Source of the DNA: Acidobacteriota bacterium
GTDB taxonomy: Bacteria; Acidobacteriota; Terriglobia; Bryobacterales; Bryobacteraceae
Direction: 5' to 3'
Assembly: GCA_018268835.1 (NCBI GenBank)
Contig: JAFDVU010000005.1
Span: forward strand, 16,413 to 80,412
DNA: 64,000 nucleotides
A model generated the notes under the pieces. That model made no database searches. It was not told where the DNA came from and saw nothing but the letters and a program-made list of their open reading frames with translations. This document shows, one piece after another, positions 19,583-27,313 of the stretch; the stretch's first letter is position 1; the number at the start of each line of letters is the position of its first letter. A program made the translations under genes and the position numbers.

Positions 19583-20776
19583 TCACAGGAACAGGACTTG
19601 GGCCGGCGTTCCCACGGGAGTGTACTGCCCGGTGAAAGTCAGCGCGCCGGATTGCCGGTTCACGCGGAAACAGGCGACCGCGTCGGCGCGCTGGTTGCAC
19701 GAGTAGAGGAACTCGCCGCTCGGGTCGATGGTGAAACTGCGCGGGTAATCGCCGCGCGTCCACTCTTCCCCGCCCGGCGTGAGGTTGCCATCGGCCGCGA
19801 TGGCGAACCAGGCGATCGAATCGTGCAGCCGGTTCGCCGCGTAGAGAAACTTTCCATCCGGCGAGATCGCGACCTCGGAAGTGAAGTTGGTGCCGGCGAA
19901 TCCCTTGGGCAGCGTGGAGAGCGTCTGCCGCACCGTCATCTTCGCCGTCTGCGGATCGTAGTCGAAAACCGTCAGCGTGGATGCCTCCTCCTGCAGGCAG
20001 TAGAGGCGGCGCCCGTTGGGATGGAAGGCGAAGTGCCGCGGACCGTCGCCCGCCGGCAGTTTCACCGTGTGGTTCGCCGCCGGCATCAACTTGCCCTTGT
20101 CCAAGTCCAGCCACCACACCAGGATCAGGTCCAGGGCGAGGTCGGTGGAGAGGATGAAGCGGCCCGTGGGATCGGGCAGGATCATGTGCGCGTGCGGCTT
20201 GTCGTGTCCGCTGATGGCGAAGCTTCCCGGAGGCGCGCTGGTAGCGTGCGCGGGCCCCGGAGTGCCCTCATCGCGGTGGAAATCGGTGGCCGCCAGCAGC
20301 GAGCCGTCCCCCGCGATCGGCAGCGCCGCCACCGTCCCCCCGTGATAGTTCGCCGCCAGGACGTACCTGTCCGAACGATCGACGGAGATGTAGGCCGGCC
20401 CGGCGCCCTGCGAACTCTGCGTGTTCATCCAGGTAAGCGCTCCGGTCGATGGATCGACCTTGTACGCGCTCACCGACCCCGAGTCCTTGCCCTCGTAGTT
20501 GGAGATCTCGTTGCCCGAGTAGAGGCGGGTGCGCGACCGGTTGAACGCGATCCACGACGGGTTGTCCCCGTTACGGAAAACCTCCCGCTGCCGCAGCGCG
20601 CCGGTCGCGGGATCCATGGCGAAGAGATAGATCCCTTCGCCATTTCCCTTGCTCCCCTCGGGCCCCTGGGGCGAACTGTAGCTGGCCACATACAACAGCT
20701 TCGATCGCGGCTGGGCCGGCACGCTCCGTATGGCCGCCAGGGCCGCCGCGCTCTTCAGAAACTCCCGTCGTTTCAT
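19583..20776 (-). CDS. Tat-exported lactonase-family beta-propeller (6-phosphogluconolactonase-like)
   Basis: 397 residues. A Tat leader (MKRREFLKSAAALAAIRS) precedes a seven-bladed propeller of the YbhE/lactonase family. Blade repeats are visible: GNDNPSWIAFNRSRTRLYSG, GDGPRHFAFHPNGRRLYC and DYPRSFTIDPSGEFLYSCN. Family members in the cytoplasm hydrolyse 6-phosphogluconolactone, but an exported copy more likely acts on an unphosphorylated sugar lactone or serves another role. It follows the RidA gene by 18 bases on the same strand and has its own GGGAG site, so the two form a small operon of exported proteins. Confidence 0.85.
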   Translation of the reverse strand: MKRREFLKSAAALAAIRSVPAQPRSKLLYVASYSSPQGPEGSKGNGEGIYLFAMDPATGALRQREVFRNGDNPSWIAFNRSRTRLYSGNEISNYEGKDSGSVSAYKVDPSTGALTWMNTQSSQGAGPAYISVDRSDRYVLAANYHGGTVAALPIAGDGSLLAATDFHRDEGTPGPAHATSAPPGSFAISGHDKPHAHMILPDPTGRFILSTDLALDLILVWWLDLDKGKLMPAANHTVKLPAGDGPRHFAFHPNGRRLYCLQEEASTLTVFDYDPQTAKMTVRQTLSTLPKGFAGTNFTSEVAISPDGKFLYAANRLHDSIAWFAIAADGNLTPGGEEWTRGDYPRSFTIDPSGEFLYSCNQRADAVACFRVNRQSGALTFTGQYTPVGTPAQVLFL

Positions 20777-20794
20777 CGTTTCTCCCGTGGTTCG

Positions 20795-21256
20795 TTATAG
20801 GCAGGCGATTACGTCGATCTCCACCAGCGAATTGCCTGGAATTCCGCCCGCCGCCGCGATCGTGGTGCGCACCGGCGGCTCGGGGCCGAATTTACCCAGA
20901 AAGACCTCGTTCATACCAGCATAGTCCTTGAGGTCGTTCAGATAGACGTTGCACTTGAGCACCTTCTCCATCGACGACCCGGCGCTCTCCAGTTGCTGCT
21001 TGATCGATTCCAGGACCTTCTCGGTGTGCACCTTGATGTCGCCCGCCTGGTGGTATCCAACCCCGGCGATGAAGAGCAGGTTCCCGTAGGCAACCGTGCC
21101 GCTGAACAGCGGCGTCTTCTCCGGCTTCTTCCCGTTGCGATAGATCACCTTCTTCGTAGCCTTCTCCTGCGCTCCGGCAGGGGAAGCCGCCGCGGTCACC
21201 GCCGCTGCCGCGGCCACGCCGCCTCCGATGAATCTGCGCCGATTGGTTGCGCTCAT
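20795..21256 (-). CDS. Exported Rid-family protein (RidA-like) with Tat leader
   Basis: 153 residues, of which about 32 are a leader: TNRRRFIGGGVAAAAAVTAAASP-type, with twin arginines and an alanine-rich core. The rest is a standard trimeric RidA domain, including GNLLFIAGVGYHQAGDIK, LESAGSSMEKVLKCNVYLND and the catalytic arginine in PVRTTIAAAGGIPGNSLVEID. RidA normally deaminates reactive enamines and imines from PLP enzymes in the cytoplasm. Export is unusual and may serve the exported PLP enzyme encoded 3.4 kb away (24703-26322). A good AAAGGAG site precedes the start. Confidence 0.87.
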   Translation of the reverse strand: MSATNRRRFIGGGVAAAAAVTAAASPAGAQEKATKKVIYRNGKKPEKTPLFSGTVAYGNLLFIAGVGYHQAGDIKVHTEKVLESIKQQLESAGSSMEKVLKCNVYLNDLKDYAGMNEVFLGKFGPEPPVRTTIAAAGGIPGNSLVEIDVIACL

Positions 21257-21284
21257 GGATTCTCCTTTCGTTGAGGGCCGATGA

Positions 21285-21313
21285 TTGACTCGGATGCACC
21301 TGAGATATACACT
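21285..21313 (+). promoter_or_regulatory. Promoter giving a leaderless DUF362 transcript
   Basis: TTGACT (21285-21290), a 17-base spacer, then TACACT (21308-21313). Only eight bases separate the -10 box from the GTG start at 21322, and there is no Shine-Dalgarno. Transcription would begin at or within 1-2 bases of the start codon. Confidence 0.5.
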
Positions 21314-21321
21314 ACACCCGC

Positions 21322-22437
21322 GTGGAGAGAAGAGTCTTTTTGCAGCTTGCCGCGGCAGCGCCGCTGGCTGCGGCGCCGGACGATCAGCCGGTGTACCGCG
21401 TGGTCACCCGCTTTCAACCGGCGGCGGCGAGGGCCATGCCCGGACCGCATCCCGGCCGCGTGATTCGCGTGCATTCGGAGCGGTCCATCGACGCCCAGAC
21501 CGACGCCGTCAATAAACAGGTAGTGGAGCAGATGCTCGACGCCGGCATGCGAAAACTGACCGGCGACAGCCGCCCCGAAGATGCCTGGGCGCGCTTCATT
21601 ACGCCCAAGGATGTGGTGGGCATCAAGGTCAACTGCTCCGGAGCGCCGCAAATCCGCTCCAGTCCCGAAATCGTGGGCGCCATCGCGGCGAACCTGGTCA
21701 AGGTCGGCGTGCCCCCGCAGCAGATCTACGTCTACGAGCGCTTCGAAGACCAGATGCGCACCGTGGACTACGCCGGGCATCTTCCCGCCGGCGTCACTAT
21801 CGTGGCTGCCGAAGGCCGCCTTTCGCGCGGGGCGATTCTTGGCTACTCGCCCTACACCTACGTCGAAACCAGCTTCTTCGGAGAAGAGGACACGCGGTCC
21901 AACCTGGTGCGCCTGGTCGCCGACAAACTCACCAAGATCATCAACGTCCCGAACGCGAAGGAGCACCAGGCGTCGGGCGTCACCGGATGCCTGAAGAACA
22001 TCTCGTACGGCAACTTTTCCAACGTCGCCCGCTCCCATCAATCCGAAAAAACTTATACGTACTCGTTTATCGGCACGCTGGCGGCGGTGGAGCCTTTGCC
22101 CTCGCGAGTGGTTCTGCAGGTGATGGACGGCCTCGCCGGAGTGTGGAACGCCGGACCGTTCAGCCGCAACCGCCGCTTCCGCTTTTATCCCAAGCAACTC
22201 ATGATCGGGACCGACCCGGTTGCCATCGATCGACAGGTGATCGGCCTCGTGGAAGCCAAGCGCAAGGCCGAAGACGCCACCTCCATCTTCGACCGCTCGC
22301 GAGAGCATCTGGGTGACCCGGCCAACCCGAACTTCAACCGCTACATTCGGGAGCCGGGACATATCGAGTACGCCTCCAAACTCGGGCTCGGCATTTACGA
22401 CAGTGCGAAGATCAAGGTCGAGGAGATCGAACTGTGA
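21322..22437 (+). CDS. Exported DUF362 domain-containing protein
   Basis: 371 residues from a GTG start. The leader (ERRVFLQLAAAAPLAAAP) is a short Tat-like or Sec signal. The body matches DUF362: DVVGIKVNCSGAPQIRSSPEIVGAI, VYERFEDQM, IINVPNAKEHQASGVTGCLKN and a C-terminal DPVAIDRQVIGLVE. DUF362 proteins in other bacteria are often fused to ferredoxin domains; this one has no 4Fe-4S motif. Its biochemical role is unknown. It is first in a three-gene + strand run and overlaps the next gene by four bases. A leaderless promoter sits directly before it. Confidence 0.8.
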   Translation: MERRVFLQLAAAAPLAAAPDDQPVYRVVTRFQPAAARAMPGPHPGRVIRVHSERSIDAQTDAVNKQVVEQMLDAGMRKLTGDSRPEDAWARFITPKDVVGIKVNCSGAPQIRSSPEIVGAIAANLVKVGVPPQQIYVYERFEDQMRTVDYAGHLPAGVTIVAAEGRLSRGAILGYSPYTYVETSFFGEEDTRSNLVRLVADKLTKIINVPNAKEHQASGVTGCLKNISYGNFSNVARSHQSEKTYTYSFIGTLAAVEPLPSRVVLQVMDGLAGVWNAGPFSRNRRFRFYPKQLMIGTDPVAIDRQVIGLVEAKRKAEDATSIFDRSREHLGDPANPNFNRYIREPGHIEYASKLGLGIYDSAKIKVEEIEL

Positions 22438-23366
22438 TGCTGCTGCTGATGGCGGCGGTGCTGCCCTCCCTGCTGTGGGACGCCCCGCCCGATACCGCGC
22501 CCGCGCTGCGCGACGCCGGCATCGTCCGCGTCCAGGTTCCCGCCGCGCGCTACGAGGCGTGGAAGGGTGTGAGCGGCATCCAGGTGGAATCGGTGGACCT
22601 GCGCGGCGTGGCGCGGCTCTCGCCGCCGGGCGTGCAATACCGCATGAACGAAGCCTCCGCCACGCGGATGCCTTGGCTCATGTGCAACGGCTGGCGTTTC
22701 CTGCGCAACCCGAAGGGCCCCTACTACTACGACGTGCAGGGCCCGAAGGCGGCGCTGGCCGCGGCCGAGGCCTTCTGTTTCGGCGGCGCCGCGATGGTGC
22801 GCGCCGATAGCGCCGGGATCAAACCGCTCGCCGGAATGCTCGGGTTTCTCGGCGGTCTCGGCGCCAACGACACGCCCACTGTGGCCGACATCGGCTTCCT
22901 CGACGACGGCTCCTCCACCGCCGGCGAAGTCATGAACCTCATGGTGCGCTACAACCTGCTCTTCCGCCGCGTGAGCCGTCCGGATCCGCAATTGAAACTG
23001 AACGTGCGCCTCGGATCGAAGGAGTTTCCGCTGAATCTCGCCAAGAATCCGGGCATGATGGCGCACGAGATCCGCGCCCAACTCACGGATGAGAAGCGCT
23101 CCCTCCGGGTTTACGGCAGCGCGGTGGTGGTGGCGCGGCTGACCGTGTCGCCCGATGGGCTTCGCGTCCACCTGTTGAATTATGCGGGCGCGGAGCGAAA
23201 GGTGGACGGCATCCGCGTGCGCGTTCCCGGGCGATATACGAAGCACCGCGTGGCCGCCGAAGGCAGCCCGCAGGTCGAACTGCTCGACTACCTGGCGGAC
23301 GCGGACGCAACCGAGTTCACTCTGCCCGAACTCAAAACTTACGCGGTGATCGATCTCTCACGGTAA
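22434..23366 (+). CDS. Exported protein of unknown function
   Basis: 310 residues, not recognised. A short signal peptide (MMLLLMAAVLPSLLW) is followed by an N-terminal region starting APALRDAGIVRVQVP and containing RMPWLMCNGWRFLRNPKGPY. The middle ADIGFLDDGSSTAGEVMNLMVRYNLLFR suggests an alpha/beta, possibly TIM-barrel-like, portion. The C-terminal ~90 residues look like a small beta-sandwich (LTVSPDGLRVHLLNYAGAERKV, GIRVRVPGRYTKH), as in C-terminal domains of glycosidase-like proteins. It overlaps the DUF362 gene by four bases and ends five bases before the amidohydrolase. I infer a shared substrate with these neighbours, nothing more. Confidence 0.6.
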   Translation: MMLLLMAAVLPSLLWDAPPDTAPALRDAGIVRVQVPAARYEAWKGVSGIQVESVDLRGVARLSPPGVQYRMNEASATRMPWLMCNGWRFLRNPKGPYYYDVQGPKAALAAAEAFCFGGAAMVRADSAGIKPLAGMLGFLGGLGANDTPTVADIGFLDDGSSTAGEVMNLMVRYNLLFRRVSRPDPQLKLNVRLGSKEFPLNLAKNPGMMAHEIRAQLTDEKRSLRVYGSAVVVARLTVSPDGLRVHLLNYAGAERKVDGIRVRVPGRYTKHRVAAEGSPQVELLDYLADADATEFTLPELKTYAVIDLSR

Positions 23367-23371
23367 TCCCC

Positions 23372-24694
23372 ATGGTGTACAAATACGCTCCGGCGGTGTT
23401 GCTCCTTTCGCTGTGGTTGGGCAGCAAAGGCTACGGCCAGGCCCGTTACGATCTGCTTCTTCAGGGCGGCCATGTCATCGATCCGAAAAACGGCATCAGC
23501 GCGGTGCGCGACGTCGCCGTGAAGGACGGGAGGATCGCGGCCGTCGCGCCGCACCTCGACCGCAAGGACGCGTTGAAGACCGTGAGCGCCGCGGGCCTCT
23601 ACGTCACCCCGGGGCTGGTCGATATCCACGCGCACGTTTACACCGGCACCGGCGAACGCGCCTCCTATGCCGGAGACAACAGCGTCTACCCGGACGGCTT
23701 CACGTTTCGCGTAGGAGTCACCACGGTGGCCGACGCGGGCGGTTCGGGATGGCGCAATTTCGAGGATTTCAAGCAGCGCGTCATCGACCGTTCGAAGACC
23801 CGCGTGCTCGCGTTTCTCAATATTGTCGGCCACGGCATGCGCGGCGCGAAGTTCGAAAACGATCTCGCCGACATGGAAGCCGCAGCCGCGGCCGAGATGG
23901 CGAAGCGCTACCCCGGCCTGATCGTCGGCTTCAAAACCGCGCACTACGCCGGTCCCGAATGGACCCCGGTGGAGCACGCGGTGGAGGCCGGCACCATGGC
24001 CGGAATCCCCGTGATGGTGGACTTCGGCACGGATCATCCGGAACGCCCCCTGGCCGACCTGGTCACGAAAAAGCTGCGCCCCGGCGACATCTACACCCAC
24101 TGCTACTCCGGACTGCGGCATGAACTCGACGACAGCGGCCACGTGAACCCCGGGATGATCGAGGGGCGCAAGCGCGGCGTCATCTTCGACGTGGGCCACG
24201 GCGGCGGCAGTTTCGCCTGGCGCATCGCCGTGCCGGCCATCCGCCAGGGCTTTCTCCCCGATTCGATTTCGACCGACCTGCACATCGGCAGCATGAACAC
24301 CGGTATGAAAGACATGCTGAATGTGATGGACAAGTTTCTGGCCATGGGACTTTCCCTGGACGACGTGATTGTGCGCTCCACCTGGAACCCCGCGCGCGAG
24401 ATCCATCACGAAGAGCTGGGCAACCTCTCGGTGGGTTCGCCCGCGGATATCGCGGTGCTCCGCTTGGAAACCGGCCGCTTCGGCTTCACCGATATGTACG
24501 GCGCGCGGATGGACGGCAGACGAAAGCTCACCTGCGAACTGACGGTGCACAACGGCCGCGTGGTCTACGACCTCAACGGCATGTCGCGCCCCGTGTGGAC
24601 CACGCTGCCTCCCGGCTACACCCAGGTCGGCGATGCCGCCTGGGACGCGCTGAATCCCAAGCCCGTGCGCCGCGCCCCGGCGAAGAAACAGTAG
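23372..24694 (+). CDS. Exported amidohydrolase/deacetylase-family metallohydrolase (EF_0837-like)
   Basis: 440 residues with a signal peptide (YAPAVLLLSLWLGSKGYGQ). Amidohydrolase metal ligands are visible in order: DIHAHVY (HxH), the lysine in IVGFKTAHYAG, TCY-type THCYSG, DVGHGGGSFAW, and the terminal Asp in STDLHIGS. The overall pattern (GHVIDPKNGISAVRDVAVKDGRIAAV start; TRVLAFLNIVGHGMRG) matches the EF_0837-type branch, whose genes usually sit beside a SelA/DgaE-like PLP enzyme. That partner is present here, convergent and eight bases away. Substrate unknown; acylated amino sugars or amino acids are plausible. Export from the cytoplasm is the odd feature. Confidence 0.85.
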   Translation: MVYKYAPAVLLLSLWLGSKGYGQARYDLLLQGGHVIDPKNGISAVRDVAVKDGRIAAVAPHLDRKDALKTVSAAGLYVTPGLVDIHAHVYTGTGERASYAGDNSVYPDGFTFRVGVTTVADAGGSGWRNFEDFKQRVIDRSKTRVLAFLNIVGHGMRGAKFENDLADMEAAAAAEMAKRYPGLIVGFKTAHYAGPEWTPVEHAVEAGTMAGIPVMVDFGTDHPERPLADLVTKKLRPGDIYTHCYSGLRHELDDSGHVNPGMIEGRKRGVIFDVGHGGGSFAWRIAVPAIRQGFLPDSISTDLHIGSMNTGMKDMLNVMDKFLAMGLSLDDVIVRSTWNPAREIHHEELGNLSVGSPADIAVLRLETGRFGFTDMYGARMDGRRKLTCELTVHNGRVVYDLNGMSRPVWTTLPPGYTQVGDAAWDALNPKPVRRAPAKKQ

Positions 24695-24702
24695 GGTAAG
24701 AA

Positions 24703-26322
24703 CTATCCGCGGCCGGAGCGGTACTGGTGGCGCGACGCGGTCCAGCGCGCCTCGCCGTATTCGGCCAGCCCCACGGTGCCGGAGAGTTTGTCGCCCTCCA
24801 GCGCTCCCGTGAACTGGAAGGAGACCCGCGTGCCCTCGGTCGGCAGCGAGCTTTGGAAGCGGACCGTGTTGCCGGCGACGGTTCCGCTGAGATCGCCGGA
24901 TGCGAATTCGCCTTCGTGCGTCCCCATCAGCTTCGTGCCGTCCTGCTCCAGCATCAGCTTGTGGCGCGCCGACCCGTAGTTGAATACGAGTTCCACGTCC
25001 CACAAACCGGCGACCGGGACCGGTGAGCCTCCCGGTGCCGGAGCAGCCGGTATGGCGGGCGGCTTGGAGAGCAGCGTGTAGAGGCGTTCCGCGATCACCT
25101 TTTCATCGCCCGGCATCATCTGGTAGGGAACGATCGCGGCGAAGCTCGCCGTGCCGCCATCGCGCCCGCTTCCGGCGCGCGCCAGCGCGATGCGCGGCTC
25201 CGTATCGAGCGCGATCTTGCCAAGCTCCTGGCCGGTGATTCCGAGCTTCGCGCTGTCCCACCGGATCATCAATTCCGGCGAGCGGTTGGAGAGATCGGCG
25301 GAGGGCTGGTTGATCTGCGTGGTCACGCCGTCCACCCGCTTCACGGAAGTCGCGATGTGATCGAGCCACGCTTCCCACTGCGCCCACTCGGCTTTATGGT
25401 CGCGCTTCACCCAGGCTTCGACGGCGGCCAGCATGCCCATGATTTCCTCTTTGCCGACCTTCAGGGAGCGCCCGAACGCGTGGTGCGGCGCGCTGTTGAT
25501 CCACGCCGCCTGCAGGAAGCTCTTTTCGCCGAGCAGCAGTCCCGCCGCCTGTGGTCCGCGAATGCACTTGCCGCCGGAGTAGGCTACGGCGGTCGCGCCG
25601 CGTTCGAGGTGCACGTTCGGCTTCAGGGTGAGGATCTCGGCCGCGGCGTCCACCACCACCGGCACCTTCTTTGCGCGCGCCGCCTGCGCGATCACGCGGG
25701 TGCCGAGCGGCCCGTCGTCCTGCAGTCCGGCCAGGATATAGACCATGGCGGTGCGTTCGTTGAACGCGCGCTCCAACTCGGACGGGTCGTGGACCACCAC
25801 CAGCTTCGCCCCCACCATGCGGGCGGCGTGATCGTAGACGTTGCGCGAATACGCCGGAACGATGATTTCACTCTTGAGTCCGGCGAGATCTGGGACGCGC
25901 TGCATGCGCTCGGGATTGCCGCCCGCAATCGCCGCTGCCGCGCAATTCGTTACGGCGGCGCAGCAGCCGGCGGTCACGATCCCCCACTCGGCTCCGGTCA
26001 ACTCGGCCAGCCGCTCGCCCACCGCGTCCATCAGCTCATCCATGTGCACGAAGCCGCGGGAGGCGATGTCCATGGCGCGCTTCACGTCGGGCAGCGTCTG
26101 CGACCCGGTGATGATGGTGAACGTGCCGCGCGCGTTGATCAGCGGGCGCACGCCGATCGAGCGGTACATGTCGGGCCCCAGGACGAGGGGTGCGGCCACG
26201 GCGCGCATGCTGCCGCCTACGGCCTGCGCGACGGCCAGCAATCCGCCGCGCCGGAATAGGTCCCGCCGGCTGAAGCCGGTCCAGGGCCGCTTTACGTCTT
26301 GCCACCACAGACTCATAGTCAC
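24703..26322 (-). CDS. Tat-exported SelA/DgaE-like PLP-dependent enzyme with C-terminal beta domain
   Basis: 539 residues. A Tat leader (SRRDLFRRGGLLAVAQAVGG) precedes a fold type I PLP domain resembling selenocysteine synthase SelA and D-glucosaminate-6-phosphate ammonia lyase DgaE: GVRPLINARGTFTIITGSQTLP, GAEWGIVTAGCCAAVTNCAAAA, VVVDAAAEI, and the Schiff-base lysine (Lys252) in AYSGGKCIRGPQAAG. After residue ~430 a Pro-rich linker leads to a ~95-residue beta domain (LWDVELVFNYGSARHKLML to the end) not present in SelA or DgaE. There is no selB, selD or tRNA-Sec in view, so it is not a selenium enzyme. A GGAAGG site and a TAGAAT -10 box precede the start. Confidence 0.85.
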   Translation of the reverse strand: MTMSLWWQDVKRPWTGFSRRDLFRRGGLLAVAQAVGGSMRAVAAPLVLGPDMYRSIGVRPLINARGTFTIITGSQTLPDVKRAMDIASRGFVHMDELMDAVGERLAELTGAEWGIVTAGCCAAVTNCAAAAIAGGNPERMQRVPDLAGLKSEIIVPAYSRNVYDHAARMVGAKLVVVHDPSELERAFNERTAMVYILAGLQDDGPLGTRVIAQAARAKKVPVVVDAAAEILTLKPNVHLERGATAVAYSGGKCIRGPQAAGLLLGEKSFLQAAWINSAPHHAFGRSLKVGKEEIMGMLAAVEAWVKRDHKAEWAQWEAWLDHIATSVKRVDGVTTQINQPSADLSNRSPELMIRWDSAKLGITGQELGKIALDTEPRIALARAGSGRDGGTASFAAIVPYQMMPGDEKVIAERLYTLLSKPPAIPAAPAPGGSPVPVAGLWDVELVFNYGSARHKLMLEQDGTKLMGTHEGEFASGDLSGTVAGNTVRFQSSLPTEGTRVSFQFTGALEGDKLSGTVGLAEYGEARWTASRHQYRSGRG

Positions 26323-26396
26323 CTTCCAGGCTGGAGATATTCTACGCCCGAAACGGAAGCCGCGGCGCGGGGGAGTTTCATTGGTAAGCTGCAGTC

Positions 26397-27194
26397 ATGG
26401 TCCGCCTTTGGCTCTGCTTGTGGATTGCCGCCGCACTGGCATCCGCCGCCGTGCCCTTTCCCGGCAAGCAGTCCGCCTGGCAGGGTTTCCCGCGATACGA
26501 TTTCGAACTCGCCGGCCGTACCGTCACGGTGGTGACGCCGGAGCGCGCGGCCGCGGGCACCCCGTGGCTCTGGCGCGGCGAATTCTTCGGGGCCTTCGCG
26601 ACCGTGGATGAAGCCCTGCTCAAGCGCGGCTGGCACGTGGTTTACATGGCGTGTCCGGACACGTTCGGCAGTCCGGACACCATGCGGCGATGGGCGCGAC
26701 TCTATGCGGCATTGACGCGCGGCCACGGATTTTCACGGCGTCCGGTGCTGTTGGGGATGAGCCGCGGAGGGCTTTACGTCTACCGCTGGGCGGCGGCGCA
26801 TCCCGGCGAGGTGGGGCTGATCTACGGTGACGCGCCGGTCTGCGACGTGAAGAGCTGGCCCGGCGGAAAGGGCAAAGGGAAAGGCAGCCCTCGCGATTGG
26901 GAGCTCTTCCAACACGTCTACAGGCTGAGCGAATCGCAGGCGCTCGAATGGAGGGGCAATCCTATCGATATCCTGGCGCCCATCGCCAAGGCACGCATCC
27001 CCATCATCCATGTGGCCGGCGACGCCGACGACGTGGTGCCGATGGAGGAGAACACCCTCATCCTCAAGCAGCGCTACGAAGCTCTGGGCGGGCACGTGGA
27101 ATTGATCGTGAAACACGGTGTGGGCCATCATCCGCACTCGCTCGCGGACCCGGCGCCGATCGTGGACTACATCCTCAAGAACCGGATCCCGTAG
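26397..27194 (+). CDS. Exported alpha/beta hydrolase
   Basis: 265 residues with a signal peptide (RLWLCLWIAAALASAAVP). The nucleophile elbow is GMSRGG (Ser122), followed by the acid region in GDADDVVPMEEN and a His-rich C-terminus (HGVGHHPHSLADP) supplying the catalytic histidine. It resembles esterase/prolyl-oligopeptidase-type hydrolases found next to exported polysaccharide or ester degradation genes. Substrate not predictable; a carbohydrate ester is a fair guess. No Shine-Dalgarno is evident; a TGG-TAAGCT extended -10 element lies six bases before the ATG. It is divergent from the PLP gene and convergent on the corrinoid operon. Confidence 0.85.
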   Translation: MVRLWLCLWIAAALASAAVPFPGKQSAWQGFPRYDFELAGRTVTVVTPERAAAGTPWLWRGEFFGAFATVDEALLKRGWHVVYMACPDTFGSPDTMRRWARLYAALTRGHGFSRRPVLLGMSRGGLYVYRWAAAHPGEVGLIYGDAPVCDVKSWPGGKGKGKGSPRDWELFQHVYRLSESQALEWRGNPIDILAPIAKARIPIIHVAGDADDVVPMEENTLILKQRYEALGGHVELIVKHGVGHHPHSLADPAPIVDYILKNRIP

Positions 27195-27233
27195 CTCTCG
27201 CCCGCGGCCGCGGCCGCGTCGTTTTGAGATTCG

Positions 27234-27310
27234 CGGTGAACCCGGTTGGTCCAAAGTTTCACCAGTTTTCAGCAACTTACCTTGAAATTGTGGACCATGC
27301 TGGTTCACCG
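27234..27310. repeat. 28-base imperfect inverted repeat between convergent genes
   Basis: Arm 1 (27234-27261) and arm 2 (27283-27310, opposite strand) both read CGGTGAACC, four variable bases, TGGTCCA, three variable bases, TTTCA; that is 21 identical bases of 28. The 21-base loop (27262-27282) is AT-richer than its surroundings. It sits between the stops of the hydrolase (27194) and the corrinoid activator (27314). It could be a bidirectional terminator, a REP/MITE-like element, or a protein site. No flanking T-tract is seen. Confidence 0.6.
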
Positions 27311-27313
27311 GCG

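Noticed and set aside
24703..26322. True selenocysteine synthase (selA)
   Set aside because: The protein has a Tat leader and an extra C-terminal domain, and no selB, selD or tRNA-Sec lies in the window; a DgaE-like enzyme fits better.
27234..27310. An integron attC site or transposon end
   Set aside because: There is no integron core site, no integrase or transposase nearby and no target duplication visible; kept only as an inverted repeat.
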